Numbered from the stretch's first letter, positions 21,869-31,389 are shown. The stretch is DNA of 34,142 nt from an uncultured Clostridia bacterium (GCA_947632335.1 CANROX010000017.1:1-34142); one strand, 5' to 3'. Notes: generated by a model from the letters alone, not told the origin. Numbers and translations are program-made.

Positions 21869-23578
21869 CTATGTTTCCTCGACAATAATCTTTTTATCAA
21901 CAATTCTGACCTCTTTATTGCATATAGACAGGGCCGCCTTTTTATGGGTAATAATAAGGCAGGTCTTATTTTTCAAATCCATAAGATTTCTAAGAAGTTT
22001 TTTCTCTGTGCCCTCGTCAAGGGCAGAAGTACATTCGTCAAAAAGAAGAATTGGTGCCTCTGTAAGAATTGCCCTGGCAATAGCAAGCCGCTGAATTTGT
22101 CCCTCAGACAGTCCAATACCTCTTTCTCCTAATTTTGTTTCCAGACCTTTTGGCAATTCATCAATAAAATCTGCGCAGGCAATCTCTAAGGATTTATAAA
22201 TCTGTTCGTCTGTGGCATTTGGAGCCACAAAGGTAAGATTTTCTCTGATTGTACCGGATAAAAGGAAATTTCCCTGTGGCACATATGCAAACATTTTTCT
22301 TATGTTTCTGTCTACATAAAGTTTTTCACCGCTACTAAGGGAAAGGTATATTTCACCCTTATCAAGCTGAAAAACACTCATAAGCAGTTTCATCAGGGTA
22401 CTTTTGCCAATGCCTGTAATACCCATAATGGCAACAAAATCCCCTTTGTTTATTACAAGGTCTGTGTCCTCAAGTACTTTATCCCTGTCGTAGCTAAATG
22501 TTATTTTATCAAAATTTATAGACAACAGCTTATTGTATGTTTCTTTGACATTAACATTTTCATTAATCTTCTTTTCATCAGGCAAATCTTCAATTTCCAT
22601 AATTCTTTCCGCAGATGCGGTAGCCGCAAAATATGTGGGAATAATGCCTGTCAGGCCGGAAATAGGACCCTGTATCTGTGTGATAAGAGAAATAATCTCT
22701 GTTAGTACACCGTATGTAATATTACCCTGAACAATGTTATATGCTCCCCATACCAAACCAAAGGTATAGCCAAGCATAAAAACAAATGAAAATGCAGATG
22801 AACTAATGACAGAAAGGGTATTTCTCTTCCTTTTTATTAAATAATTATCATTCTGAAGAATTTTTGCGTTGTCAACAACCTTATCCTCTGCCTCAAAGGA
22901 TTTCACAACAAGAAGGCTTGCCATAATCTCCTGCAAAAAGCTCCTGACCTTACCGTCCGTTTCCTGTGCCTTTTTGTGAAAGGACTTCATTTTGTTTCGG
23001 TAAAGAGAGGCAACAAACATGGCAAATAATCCGCCAAATACAAATACTAATGTAAAAGGCACACTAATGCGTATAAGAACAAAGAAAACGCCAATGAGCT
23101 TTACTATCATAAATGTAATGCTGGGAATAATTGAAACTATTGCACTGGTTATAGTTCCAATGTCACTGGTCAGCCTGTTGAGGAGTTCTCCGGAATGATA
23201 CTTTGTTACATCGGCAAATTCCTTTTGAATTATTTGTTCAAACAACTCCGTTTTGTAGGAAATTTCCAGTTTTGCGCTAATTCTAAAAACAAAAACTCTC
23301 TGCAAAATACTTACAATAATTTCCAAAACAATAATACAGGTAAACAGTATCCCATAAAAAATGACGCCGTCCATAGGTCTTCCAACATAATTAGGGTCAT
23401 TACCCGTTGCAGCATTTACAACATATTTACTGCATACAGCGGTAAAAATTCCGAGAATCGCAAGGGCGACATATAGTACAACAAGAAAAATTATGCTGAA
23501 AACTTGCGGCCTGCTTTTCTTCAGTATCCAACGCAGTGCTGTTTTATTTATTTTTTTCTTTAATGCCTTTTCGCTCAT
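21869..23578 (-). CDS. ABC exporter, fused membrane and ATPase domains
   Basis: 569 residues. A six-helix exporter domain (about 20-320) precedes an ATPase domain (about 355-565): Walker A MGITGIGKST (385-394), signature LSEGQ (490-494, with Glu instead of the usual Gly), Walker B ILLFDE (510-515) and the H-loop His545. There is no N-terminal C39 peptidase domain, so leader removal would need another enzyme; the S26-type gene just upstream is the obvious candidate. Its ATG overlaps that gene by four bases (ATGA). The expected cargo is a processed peptide, but that is inferred from the operon only. Confidence 0.88.
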   Translation of the reverse strand: MSEKALKKKINKTALRWILKKSRPQVFSIIFLVVLYVALAILGIFTAVCSKYVVNAATGNDPNYVGRPMDGVIFYGILFTCIIVLEIIVSILQRVFVFRISAKLEISYKTELFEQIIQKEFADVTKYHSGELLNRLTSDIGTITSAIVSIIPSITFMIVKLIGVFFVLIRISVPFTLVFVFGGLFAMFVASLYRNKMKSFHKKAQETDGKVRSFLQEIMASLLVVKSFEAEDKVVDNAKILQNDNYLIKRKRNTLSVISSSAFSFVFMLGYTFGLVWGAYNIVQGNITYGVLTEIISLITQIQGPISGLTGIIPTYFAATASAERIMEIEDLPDEKKINENVNVKETYNKLLSINFDKITFSYDRDKVLEDTDLVINKGDFVAIMGITGIGKSTLMKLLMSVFQLDKGEIYLSLSSGEKLYVDRNIRKMFAYVPQGNFLLSGTIRENLTFVAPNATDEQIYKSLEIACADFIDELPKGLETKLGERGIGLSEGQIQRLAIARAILTEAPILLFDECTSALDEGTEKKLLRNLMDLKNKTCLIITHKKAALSICNKEVRIVDKKIIVEET

Positions 23579-24042
23579 TTTCTAAATATCTTTCTGTAAT
23601 ATGGATATAATTTTACCTTAAAAGAATTGAATTTCCACTTGATTTTTTTCCGATTTACCCAGTAACGACAATAGACCTTGTATTTTAAATCCTTTACGGA
23701 ATATGTTTTGCCGTCCCTTGTAAATGAAGTAACAACAGCATAAATATCATCATCGGTTACCCCTAATTCACATATATCTCTGTTGTCCCCTGCCATAGTG
23801 TATGTGCCGTCTTTATTTACCTTGTATACCCGATGAAGAACAAACTTATCATCAAACTTAAATAGGGGTAAATCATATTTCTTTAATTTTCCCTTGGGTC
23901 TGGAAAGTACCACCTGGTCCTGTTTATCCCTTAGCATAGGCAGCATTGATGTTCCGCTGGGCGTAAAATTCACACTTTTGCCCCTGTCCCAAACCTCTTC
24001 AAAAACGGGGATAAGCCTCTCCATTGATACCTGCTTATTCAA
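23575..24042 (-). CDS. S24/S26-type (signal-peptidase-like) protein
   Basis: 155 residues. Ser32 in PSGTSMLPML matches the S26 nucleophile motif. FVLHRVYKV (His70) and YTMAGDNRD match the following boxes, with His where bacterial LepB has Lys, so it resembles the Ser-His SipW/Sec11 form. No convincing membrane helix is present, unlike true signal peptidases, and the C-terminal third is very basic and aromatic. The start may be TTG at 24042, overlapping pqqD by 8 bases, or an ATG at 24024. Its place between the peptide chaperone and the exporter suggests that it removes a leader from a modified peptide. Confidence 0.75.
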   Translation of the reverse strand: MNKQVSMERLIPVFEEVWDRGKSVNFTPSGTSMLPMLRDKQDQVVLSRPKGKLKKYDLPLFKFDDKFVLHRVYKVNKDGTYTMAGDNRDICELGVTDDDIYAVVTSFTRDGKTYSVKDLKYKVYCRYWVNRKKIKWKFNSFKVKLYPYYRKIFRK

Positions 24043-24298
24043 GGAGATTTGCGTCCTTTAGTTTTTTTATAAAATTATCTATATCTTTAGATGCAATATC
24101 CTCTGTAATCTCATAGGTATCAAGCATTTCTTGCAGGAGCTGTTCCTTGGTAGTGTCATTCTGCAGTTTTTCCCATAAAAAAGCGCCTGTTTCGTTTAGA
24201 TTCAACATACCGTTAAAATTAATTGTTGCCTTTCCTACAGGCACTACTACATAGCACCCTGCAACCTCTCTAAGTAAAAAATCTTCCTTTACCTTCAT
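24035..24298 (-). CDS. PqqD-family peptide chaperone (RiPP recognition element)
   Basis: 87 residues, the size of a stand-alone PqqD-type RiPP recognition element. Visible features are a strand pair (GCYVVVPVGKATINFNG), the family-typical LNETGAFLWEKL, and a helical second half. Such proteins bind the leader of a precursor peptide and present it to the modifying enzyme. AAGGAG in the tail of the preceding kinase gene serves as ribosome site. This gene is the strongest reason to read the operon as a peptide maturation system. Confidence 0.85.
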   Translation of the reverse strand: MKVKEDFLLREVAGCYVVVPVGKATINFNGMLNLNETGAFLWEKLQNDTTKEQLLQEMLDTYEITEDIASKDIDNFIKKLKDANLLE

Positions 24299-24302
24299 TT
24301 TT

Positions 24303-25019
24303 CTACTCCTTAATTAATGTATCGTGGGCAAGAATTGCAGCAGAATCCTCCATATTGCAATTAAGCTGATATATCCGTACATTTCTGCAAATTTTATCTA
24401 TCATATCAAGGGCGTAATTCATCTTTTCCACCCCAAGTTTTTTTATTGTTTCACCAAAAATCAAAGGTATAGATTCCTTAATTGAAATTTCCTTTATAGA
24501 ATTATTTTCACTTCTATTTATAAAAATTATTGAATCAACCTGCCCGCTCTCATCAAGAAACTTGTGGGTTCCGCCGGCAAAAGGCGTGCCATAGGCAACT
24601 ATCTTGTTGTTCTCATATTTGAGAATAGGCTTGTCATCGTTAATAACTTTAACCTTGTCACCATATATCTTTTCCCATAAACAGGTGTGGGTAGACTTTC
24701 CAACACCGGATTTTGCAGAGAACAAATAACACTTACCGTTATATTTAAGGGCGGAAGAATGGAGCATTATGCTGTTGTATTTCAAAATTCTTTTAAAAAA
24801 ATCTTCAGCGAGAAACATATGCTCAATTTCATCTAATTCAAGGTGTGGTTGAGTTTTTTGATATTTTTTATAATCCTCTACTGTAAAATTTTTGCCCACC
24901 TGAATAATCTCAACATCAGCAGGTATATCACCCTCATATCTAAATTTTTCAATCATAGATAAAGTATAGTCATATAGGGGATTTATATTACAATAGAAGC
25001 CGGCAAATTTGCAAATCAT
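24303..25019 (-). CDS. HPr-kinase-like P-loop protein
   Basis: 238 residues from the ATG at 25019, which has GAGGGTG upstream; a longer frame reaching 25124 runs into the terminator of the next gene and is unlikely. MLHSSAL (85-91), the P-loop AKSGVGKST (102-110), INDDKP (126-131) and YGTPFAGG (143-150) match the HprK/PEPCK-like kinases found in RiPP loci, not the central HprK, which is larger. In the paeninodin lasso system a related kinase phosphorylates the precursor on a C-terminal Ser. It is the first gene of the operon and has a good promoter. Confidence 0.82.
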   Translation of the reverse strand: MICKFAGFYCNINPLYDYTLSMIEKFRYEGDIPADVEIIQVGKNFTVEDYKKYQKTQPHLELDEIEHMFLAEDFFKRILKYNSIMLHSSALKYNGKCYLFSAKSGVGKSTHTCLWEKIYGDKVKVINDDKPILKYENNKIVAYGTPFAGGTHKFLDESGQVDSIIFINRSENNSIKEISIKESIPLIFGETIKKLGVEKMNYALDMIDKICRNVRIYQLNCNMEDSAAILAHDTLIKE

Positions 25020-25043
25020 CAACTCACCCTCTCTCCCACTTTT

Positions 25044-25072
25044 ATTATAAGCTAAAGTACAATATAAATCAA
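25044..25072 (-). promoter_or_regulatory. Promoter of the peptide-maturation operon
   Basis: On the minus strand TTGATT (25067-25072), 17 bases, then TATAAT (25044-25049), 25 bases before the kinase ATG. Confidence 0.8.
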
Positions 25073-25080
25073 GTAAGGGC

Positions 25081-25113
25081 AAAAAATTACTGCACCAAAA
25101 AGTGGTGCAGTAA
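25081..25113 (-). terminator. Terminator of the LRR-dockerin unit
   Basis: Perfect 10-bp stem TTACTGCACC/GGTGCAGTAA (25087-25096 and 25104-25113) with a 7-base loop, then six Ts on the minus strand. It separates the LRR-dockerin gene from the peptide operon. Confidence 0.93.
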
Positions 25114-25134
25114 CGAAAATCCAATATTTATCAA

Positions 25135-26094
25135 CTATTCTTCAACCGGAAATACAGAAATTTCATGGTCAACAAATCTAAGTACAAGCAATGCGTCGCC
25201 AATATCTATATTTCCGTCGCCACTAACATCAGCGGCATAAAAGCTCTTTGAATTTTCCTCAATGCCGGCGCTTTCTAAACCCGCAAGGAATTTTTGAATG
25301 TATGTAACATCTTTAACATTTATTCTTTCATCATTATTAACATCGCCATACACTGTATCCAAAGGGAAAAACTTAATATTATTCTCCTTGCAGTATGTTT
25401 CGGCAGTACTTCCTGTGTATCCCGAAATAACAAGATTTGGAGCGCATTTTAAAAAGGCATCTTTACCTATTGTAGTAACATTTCTTCCAATAGTAATTTT
25501 CTCCAAACCGGAATTATAAAAGGCACTCTCTCCGATTGTATTAACTTCGTCCGGAATAGTAATAGATTTTAGAGATGAGCAATTTCTAAAGGCACTCTCA
25601 TAAATAACCCTAAGAGTTGTTGGCAGGGTTACATTATTCAGTGATGTGCAATCATAAAACATATACTGTGAAATAGCAGTCATATTACCCTTAATATCAG
25701 CACTTTCAAGAGAAGTACAATCATAAAAAGCATAGTTGCCAACTGAACTGACAGCGTCATTAATAGTAATTGAGGCAATACCCGAACAACCGCTAAAGGC
25801 ATAACTTCCTATTGTGCGTAAAAATCTTGGTAAAGTGATACTTGTAATATCAGCACAATTCAAAAATGCCCTGCTGCTTATTTTATCAACAGTATACCCG
25901 GACAACTCGTCCTTTATAATAACTTCACCGCCGTCGCCGTTGTACTCCTCTATTGACAGAGTACTATTGTCGGTATTAATATCAACAGTAAAATCTTCAA
26001 TGGTAGTAATTGCGGCATTAGCCGTAAACACTGAAATGGAAAGCATCATAGAAATTATGCAAATAATCGAAAGATTTCTTTTAAGCATATTCAT
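25135..26094 (-). CDS. Secreted leucine-rich-repeat dockerin protein
   Basis: 319 residues from the ATG at 26094, which has AAGGGAG upstream. The signal peptide is 1-27. About seven BspA-type LRR_5 units span residues 58-247 (recurring F-x-x-C-x-x-L and I-x-x-x-A-F patterns, for example TIGSYAFSGCSGIASITI). A dockerin follows at 248-312 with calcium loops DVNNDERINVKD and DVSGDGNIDIGD. No catalytic domain is present. The protein would dock onto a cohesin and offer a binding surface, for host, cell or protein contacts. It follows the 1695-residue protein gene, with a strong hairpin between them and no promoter that I can see, so it is probably co-transcribed. Confidence 0.88.
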   Translation of the reverse strand: MNMLKRNLSIICIISMMLSISVFTANAAITTIEDFTVDINTDNSTLSIEEYNGDGGEVIIKDELSGYTVDKISSRAFLNCADITSITLPRFLRTIGSYAFSGCSGIASITINDAVSSVGNYAFYDCTSLESADIKGNMTAISQYMFYDCTSLNNVTLPTTLRVIYESAFRNCSSLKSITIPDEVNTIGESAFYNSGLEKITIGRNVTTIGKDAFLKCAPNLVISGYTGSTAETYCKENNIKFFPLDTVYGDVNNDERINVKDVTYIQKFLAGLESAGIEENSKSFYAADVSGDGNIDIGDALLVLRFVDHEISVFPVEE

Positions 26095-26113
26095 AAAAAC
26101 TCCCTTATACAAC

Positions 26114-26143
26114 TTACACATAACACCGAAGTGTTATGTGTAA
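26114..26143 (-). promoter_or_regulatory. Intercistronic hairpin with UUCG tetraloop
   Basis: Perfect 13-bp stem (26114-26126 and 26131-26143). On the minus strand the loop is TTCG closed by C-G, the extra-stable UUCG form. No U-run follows; instead the leader and ribosome site of the LRR-dockerin gene come next. It is therefore probably an RNA stabiliser, processing site or partial attenuator. Confidence 0.75.
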
Positions 26144-26167
26144 GCAGAAAAACTAAAGTTTTAAATA

Positions 26168-29100
26168 TTATTCATCAAGACTATCAAATTTGTTGGTGCA
26201 GGCACCTGATGCATTAAATGTGTATGTTACATAATTATCACTACAGATAGTCTTTTTAGATGTTGAACCGTCAGCACCCGGATATTTCTCATAATCCATA
26301 GCACCAAATACATAATATGTGCAGTTGGCAAGCTTACTTGTTCTATAACCATCCATAAACACTACTCTGTTCTTTGATGAAAGTTTGGTTTCATCCTCTG
26401 TAGTTGGGTTTGCAGTAACTTTATATTTAAAGCCGGTATAATTCTTAGTTGTTAAATCAACCGTTACCGAACCGGTAAATCCGTCATAATCGGCTACTTG
26501 CTCCGAAACAGCCGTAGCTATTTCTTCCCTCAACTTCTGGAATTCTTCTGTAGAAAGATCTTCGATCTTCTTTTCAGCAGTATTTGAAACTTTCATATAA
26601 ATAACTGTAACATTGGATATGTTTTCATCATTATCAACGCAGTTATATGGATTTAGTGTTGTATTAAGACGGGTATAGCCTACACCATTCTTTGTATATA
26701 CATCGGGAACATTAGCAGTAACGGTAAGACCCGGGGCAGTTAATTTACTATCTTCCGGACCGTAAATTGCATAAAGCGTTGAAGATGATGTAACCCTATA
26801 TTCATACTCAATGTTTGTAGATGCAACAGTATTACCGTCCTTATCATATGACCAGTAAAGGAATTCAAGTGGACTGTCACCATTGTCAATTTCCTGTTCT
26901 GTCGTTGCTGTAGAACCAACGTAAGCCTCGGTTAATCCATAATTACTTAGATAATCTGGAATATCATTACCGGACTTAGAATTAGCAGGGCCAATACGGA
27001 CATTGTAGAACAGGTCATTAATAGTTTCAGGTGAATTAGCTACATACTTACTGCTGTCCTCAATACTGGTAAGCTGATCCATGCTATCTGCCACATTCAT
27101 TATGCAGGTATATTTCTTAGGTGTATTGTAGTACCATACATTTACCGTCTTAACAGCGGAGTTCTTATTAAGTGAGGTTTCATCAATGTAGCTTTCACTA
27201 GCATCTTGATATGTAACCCATTTATCTGCATTAGTACCACTTGTCTGAACATTACCATACTCGTCTGTATGGAACGAAGTTTTTGTATAATTAGCACCAG
27301 TATGATAATTCTTCTTTTTCTGAATACCTGCTTCAGCATTTGCCTGGGAGTTCCAATAATAGTATGTATCCAAAATATTGGATGGTTTCATAGTATTATT
27401 TGCCGCATAATTAATCAGCTTTTCGTAGTTAAGAGCTGCATCGGCTGTACCATAATTATCATAACAACTATTTGGAACAGCTTTGTCAAATGTTATAACC
27501 GAGGGTGTTGAGCTCATATCGGCAGGCTTACCATTAACAGAAGTTCTGTCATAATAATTAAATTTAACAACCACACCGTTCCTCTTTAAGTCAGAATAGA
27601 AGTCAAGACTCTTTTTACCGGTCAACTGGGCAAATGTGTATGTCTTGGTATAGCTTGAGGTCAAATTTTCTGTAGGATATGTATCATTTATCTTAGTATC
27701 GCCCTCATAATAAGCAACAAATGTACTACCGTTTGTACCTGTTGTTCCAAGAGTAACACTAAGAGTGTCGCCCTCTTTAACGGATACTGAAACCTGAGTT
27801 GTACCACTATAATTCGTTACTGTACTATCATTATGTTTTACAACAGCTTTAATTGAAAGATTAGCTGTACCGTTGCCGGCACCATCACCCTTGTATAAGC
27901 TATGAGTAATATTAACTTCACCTGTTTCAAGGGGAACATAAACAGCATAAAGGGTTGTATCTGCGTCAACTGATGTTTCATAAGTTGACAACTTAGAAAT
28001 AATTTTTTTATCATCCGGAGTTGTAGACCAGCCCACAAACTTATAGTCACCTTTAGGTTTGCTTGCGGCAAACTTAACAGTTGAATTGATATTTACTGAC
28101 TTTGAGGATACATCTTCATCATCAAGGGTAGCAGTTGCTACAGTGCCATCTTTATCTTCAACAAATGTACCACCTGTATTCTTATATGCAACCTTTGCGT
28201 TTACATCAACTGTTTGAACAGATGAGAGGTAGAACCAACGACCATCTAATCTAGTGGCACTATCATATGATTTTTCTGACTCATAGGTAATATAGGCAGC
28301 AGTATATTCACAATCCTCCTGTCCTTCGTAATTACATATTGCCTGAAATGCCTTAGACTGCTCTTCAACAGGTTTATATGCTCCTTTTTCATCAAGCTGA
28401 GGAACAAACTGTGATGGGTGGGCGGCTGTAATAAACTTACCATTACTGTCGTATACATACCAAATTACCGACCACTGACCAACAGCAGCATCAAAATTAG
28501 TATCATCACTTGAATGGTTCTGGTCACCTACAGATATAATTCTAAGTGACTTATTGCTATTAATAAGCGGGGTTTCGTCGCCACCCGGACCGTGGTTATA
28601 GCCGAGAATACTAATATCATTACCCCTAACATCGGTAAGTTTTTCCCAACCATTCTTGGGTGTGGTCTTACCATCGCCTTCATAAGTACTTATAATAGTG
28701 CTGGAAGTATAGGTTTTAGAAGGTGTTTTTACAAGGTCTCCGTCATCAACAAGAGTCTTTTTATTTGTTTCTGTACCATAACGGTTTTCTACAAAGAATA
28801 CTGCTGTATCATAGCCGTTTTTAGTAATCTTTACAAAATCATCATAGTCATATGTCTGATGATTACTTGCCTTTGTGCCTGTTAAGAATTTTTGATGAAT
28901 TTCATCGTTGTAATTATTGTTGAATGTAACACCGGAAAGCTTATAGTCGGCAGGTTTTGTCCAAGTTTTTGTAGTATCACTATATTCATAATAATATTTT
29001 GGTACATAGGCAACATACTTGGTACCATCATACATCATTGGCTCACCGGGGTATGCACCATTCATATGCTTTGTGTCGCCACTTTCTACACCATTTTTGT

Positions 29101-31255
29101 AACAATAGGAATATATAGCAACTTCCGGTCCCCAATAATCATTTACATCATCGGGATAAAGGTAAACAGTGTAATATTCAAATTTACTGTTTCTGTAAAT
29201 AGGAGTTATCTCTATATCCTCATTACCAATTGTGTAGGGAACAACAGAGGAGGCAGTAGTATCGTCAAAATTAACATACAGGGTTTCTGTATGGTTCTTG
29301 TCCGATACAACATAGGCATATGCATAGAAACCCATATTAACATATTCTTCAGGCATCTCTGTGGTAATCGAAATTGCGTCACCTTTCTTGGCATAGTACT
29401 TAGTGTAACCAGTTTCTTTTTCAGAAGGAATTCCGCTTGTAAAGCCTGTAATTGTTGTTGTTCCAAGCACATCCATTCCGGCATGCACAGCACCGTCTTC
29501 AGCATAGACTACATGGATTGATGAATCTCCATAGGCATTAATAATATATTTAGGTGTTGATTCGGAATAAACATACTTTAATTCAATTTTTGTAATAGCA
29601 CCGGAATTTTTAAAGTTTATTCTTGCAAATTTATAAGTCGTACTGCCTGAGCCAGTGTTTACGCTATACTCCTGAACAGCCAAGTCCTTGAAATAACTGG
29701 GGGTTTCGGAAGTAACAGATGGGGTTTTATCATGGGTATACATTCCTGAGTATGAAGTTGAACTTGATAATGCAAAATATACATTACTTGCAGAAGAAAG
29801 TGTACTTATTACTGATGAGCTAGTAATAGTAAGTGTATATGTTGTTTTTGTTGAATCTTCATAAACAGTACCGCTCAGCGGGGTCATTGTCTGCGGATCG
29901 CTATTATTATTTAAACTATACAGGAAATAACACTTAGAGACTGTGCCACTGCCATCATCTTTTACTGTTGTAGAAACATTAGTAAAGCTAAAGGTCTTTG
30001 CATTATATGTTCCTGCAGAGTCATAAACTCTTACCTGAGTGACCTTATATGTACCTGCTTTAGCACCACTTATAGAGAGAGTAGCTGAACCGTTCTTAGA
30101 ATTTACAGTTGATGTATGCGTTCCGCTTGGGTCAGTATAGGTAAACTCATAATAAAGCGTACCTGACTGTTGACCTGATGCTTTAGCTGTAAACTGTACT
30201 GTTTCGTCTACTTTATATTCACTCTTACCTGCTGTAACAGATAGACCCGTACATACATCTTCCTTGGTTGTGGATGGAACAGTATACCATAACTTTTTAG
30301 TAGTGCCTGAATCAAACCAAATTGTTACAGGACCGCTATTATCAGTAGTATTACTAAATCTAATTAATTTATCTTCAGAAGTATCAGTATTAGGTGGATA
30401 TGTAGATAGAGTATACTTAGAAGACTCTTTGTTATCCTGGAAACTATGGTGATAACCTGAACCACCATACCAGGTTCCAGCCTTACCACTACCAGTATGG
30501 ATAAAGAAAAATTGGTTAGTAGCACCATATGTCTCAGTTATCGTGGATGAAAGTTGCTTTACAGTCCAATTTGTTTCGTACTTATAAATTGTACCGGAAT
30601 CTTTTACCATTTTATGACTTATAGATGCATCTTTCCAAGTTTCCCCGAAACGACCGCCAATGTAGTAGTCTGTTGTTGTGCTTGCCGGAGTATATTTACT
30701 CCATGAACTTGAGTTATCCCAGCCATTAATTTTTACGCAGTTGTTGGTGCCCTTTGTATCAGCTGACATGCGTGCTGAGTAGTTCCATACTTGTCTTTGT
30801 CCACCCGATGTGGTGTTAGCAAGTCTAAGAAATCTTACAGAACCCAAATCATTCCACATTGTTGGTACAGTTACCTTATAAATATTATTCGCAACAAGTG
30901 AAGCTACCTCATAACTCTTATCAGCAATAGCTGTTTTATTACTAATATTACTATCGGAATAAGTATCACTATTCGTTTCACAACACCAATCAACATTATT
31001 AGAATAGTAGAAAATAGCCACTATTACTGCACTATCAGACGACCATGTGCTGCCATTAGACGATACCGAGCTTATATCAAAATAAATCGTATCGCCACCT
31101 GTAAAATTGGCGCCACTCGACTGCAAATCAACATTTGCACCTGTGTTTTCTTTATTTAGCGACACCGCAGCAACCGTAAAGGTGGACATCACCATAAGGA
31201 CAGCAAGTACAACTGCCCATAAACTGCGGAAAGTCCGTTTTATTCGTATTTTCAT
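26168..31255 (-). CDS. Very large secreted multi-domain surface protein (1695 aa)
   Basis: Starts at the ATG at 31255 (MKIRIKRTFRSLW) with GGAGG upstream. The signal peptide covers about residues 1-30. The N-terminal 330 residues hold two Trp/Tyr-rich modules (GGDTIYFDISS...; YIGGRFGETW...) that resemble carbohydrate-binding beta-sandwiches. An Ig/PKD-like unit lies near 345-435 (DETVQFTAKASGQQSGTLYY). The middle and end carry several beta-rich units and two InlB-like repeats ending in TTLYAVYVP and STLYAIYGP. There is no catalytic domain, dockerin, LPXTG or C-terminal membrane helix, so how it stays at the cell is unclear. It may be an adhesin or polysaccharide binder. It is the first gene of a unit with the LRR-dockerin gene. 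Confidence 0.8.
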   Translation of the reverse strand: MKIRIKRTFRSLWAVVLAVLMVMSTFTVAAVSLNKENTGANVDLQSSGANFTGGDTIYFDISSVSSNGSTWSSDSAVIVAIFYYSNNVDWCCETNSDTYSDSNISNKTAIADKSYEVASLVANNIYKVTVPTMWNDLGSVRFLRLANTTSGGQRQVWNYSARMSADTKGTNNCVKINGWDNSSSWSKYTPASTTTDYYIGGRFGETWKDASISHKMVKDSGTIYKYETNWTVKQLSSTITETYGATNQFFFIHTGSGKAGTWYGGSGYHHSFQDNKESSKYTLSTYPPNTDTSEDKLIRFSNTTDNSGPVTIWFDSGTTKKLWYTVPSTTKEDVCTGLSVTAGKSEYKVDETVQFTAKASGQQSGTLYYEFTYTDPSGTHTSTVNSKNGSATLSISGAKAGTYKVTQVRVYDSAGTYNAKTFSFTNVSTTVKDDGSGTVSKCYFLYSLNNNSDPQTMTPLSGTVYEDSTKTTYTLTITSSSVISTLSSASNVYFALSSSTSYSGMYTHDKTPSVTSETPSYFKDLAVQEYSVNTGSGSTTYKFARINFKNSGAITKIELKYVYSESTPKYIINAYGDSSIHVVYAEDGAVHAGMDVLGTTTITGFTSGIPSEKETGYTKYYAKKGDAISITTEMPEEYVNMGFYAYAYVVSDKNHTETLYVNFDDTTASSVVPYTIGNEDIEITPIYRNSKFEYYTVYLYPDDVNDYWGPEVAIYSYCYKNGVESGDTKHMNGAYPGEPMMYDGTKYVAYVPKYYYEYSDTTKTWTKPADYKLSGVTFNNNYNDEIHQKFLTGTKASNHQTYDYDDFVKITKNGYDTAVFFVENRYGTETNKKTLVDDGDLVKTPSKTYTSSTIISTYEGDGKTTPKNGWEKLTDVRGNDISILGYNHGPGGDETPLINSNKSLRIISVGDQNHSSDDTNFDAAVGQWSVIWYVYDSNGKFITAAHPSQFVPQLDEKGAYKPVEEQSKAFQAICNYEGQEDCEYTAAYITYESEKSYDSATRLDGRWFYLSSVQTVDVNAKVAYKNTGGTFVEDKDGTVATATLDDEDVSSKSVNINSTVKFAASKPKGDYKFVGWSTTPDDKKIISKLSTYETSVDADTTLYAVYVPLETGEVNITHSLYKGDGAGNGTANLSIKAVVKHNDSTVTNYSGTTQVSVSVKEGDTLSVTLGTTGTNGSTFVAYYEGDTKINDTYPTENLTSSYTKTYTFAQLTGKKSLDFYSDLKRNGVVVKFNYYDRTSVNGKPADMSSTPSVITFDKAVPNSCYDNYGTADAALNYEKLINYAANNTMKPSNILDTYYYWNSQANAEAGIQKKKNYHTGANYTKTSFHTDEYGNVQTSGTNADKWVTYQDASESYIDETSLNKNSAVKTVNVWYYNTPKKYTCIMNVADSMDQLTSIEDSSKYVANSPETINDLFYNVRIGPANSKSGNDIPDYLSNYGLTEAYVGSTATTEQEIDNGDSPLEFLYWSYDKDGNTVASTNIEYEYRVTSSSTLYAIYGPEDSKLTAPGLTVTANVPDVYTKNGVGYTRLNTTLNPYNCVDNDENISNVTVIYMKVSNTAEKKIEDLSTEEFQKLREEIATAVSEQVADYDGFTGSVTVDLTTKNYTGFKYKVTANPTTEDETKLSSKNRVVFMDGYRTSKLANCTYYVFGAMDYEKYPGADGSTSKKTICSDNYVTYTFNASGACTNKFDSLDE

Positions 31256-31389
31256 AAATATTACCTCCATAATAAATTCTATTATTTTAGGATTTTACAG
31301 AAAAAATGCCGCTTTACATACCTCATTGCCTGACCTACAACGGTTACAGCACGCAAAAAGACACATTCGCCTGCATTTAGTTTATATTA

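Noticed and set aside
20672..25019. Calling the operon a lasso-peptide cluster
   Set aside because: No asparagine-synthetase-like cyclase and no transglutaminase-like protease are present in the window, and the candidate precursor lacks the ring-forming pattern, so only a general RiPP-like label is justified.
24303..25124. Longer 273-codon version of the kinase gene
   Set aside because: The extra 35 codons would start upstream of the operon promoter, within the terminator of the LRR-dockerin gene, and lack a ribosome site; the ATG at 25019 has one.
28892..29521. 209-codon plus-strand frame inside the 1695-aa gene
   Set aside because: Antisense shadow of a clear secreted-protein gene. Its Cys/Ile-rich composition is what the reverse complement of this coding sequence would give, and no ribosome site or family is visible.
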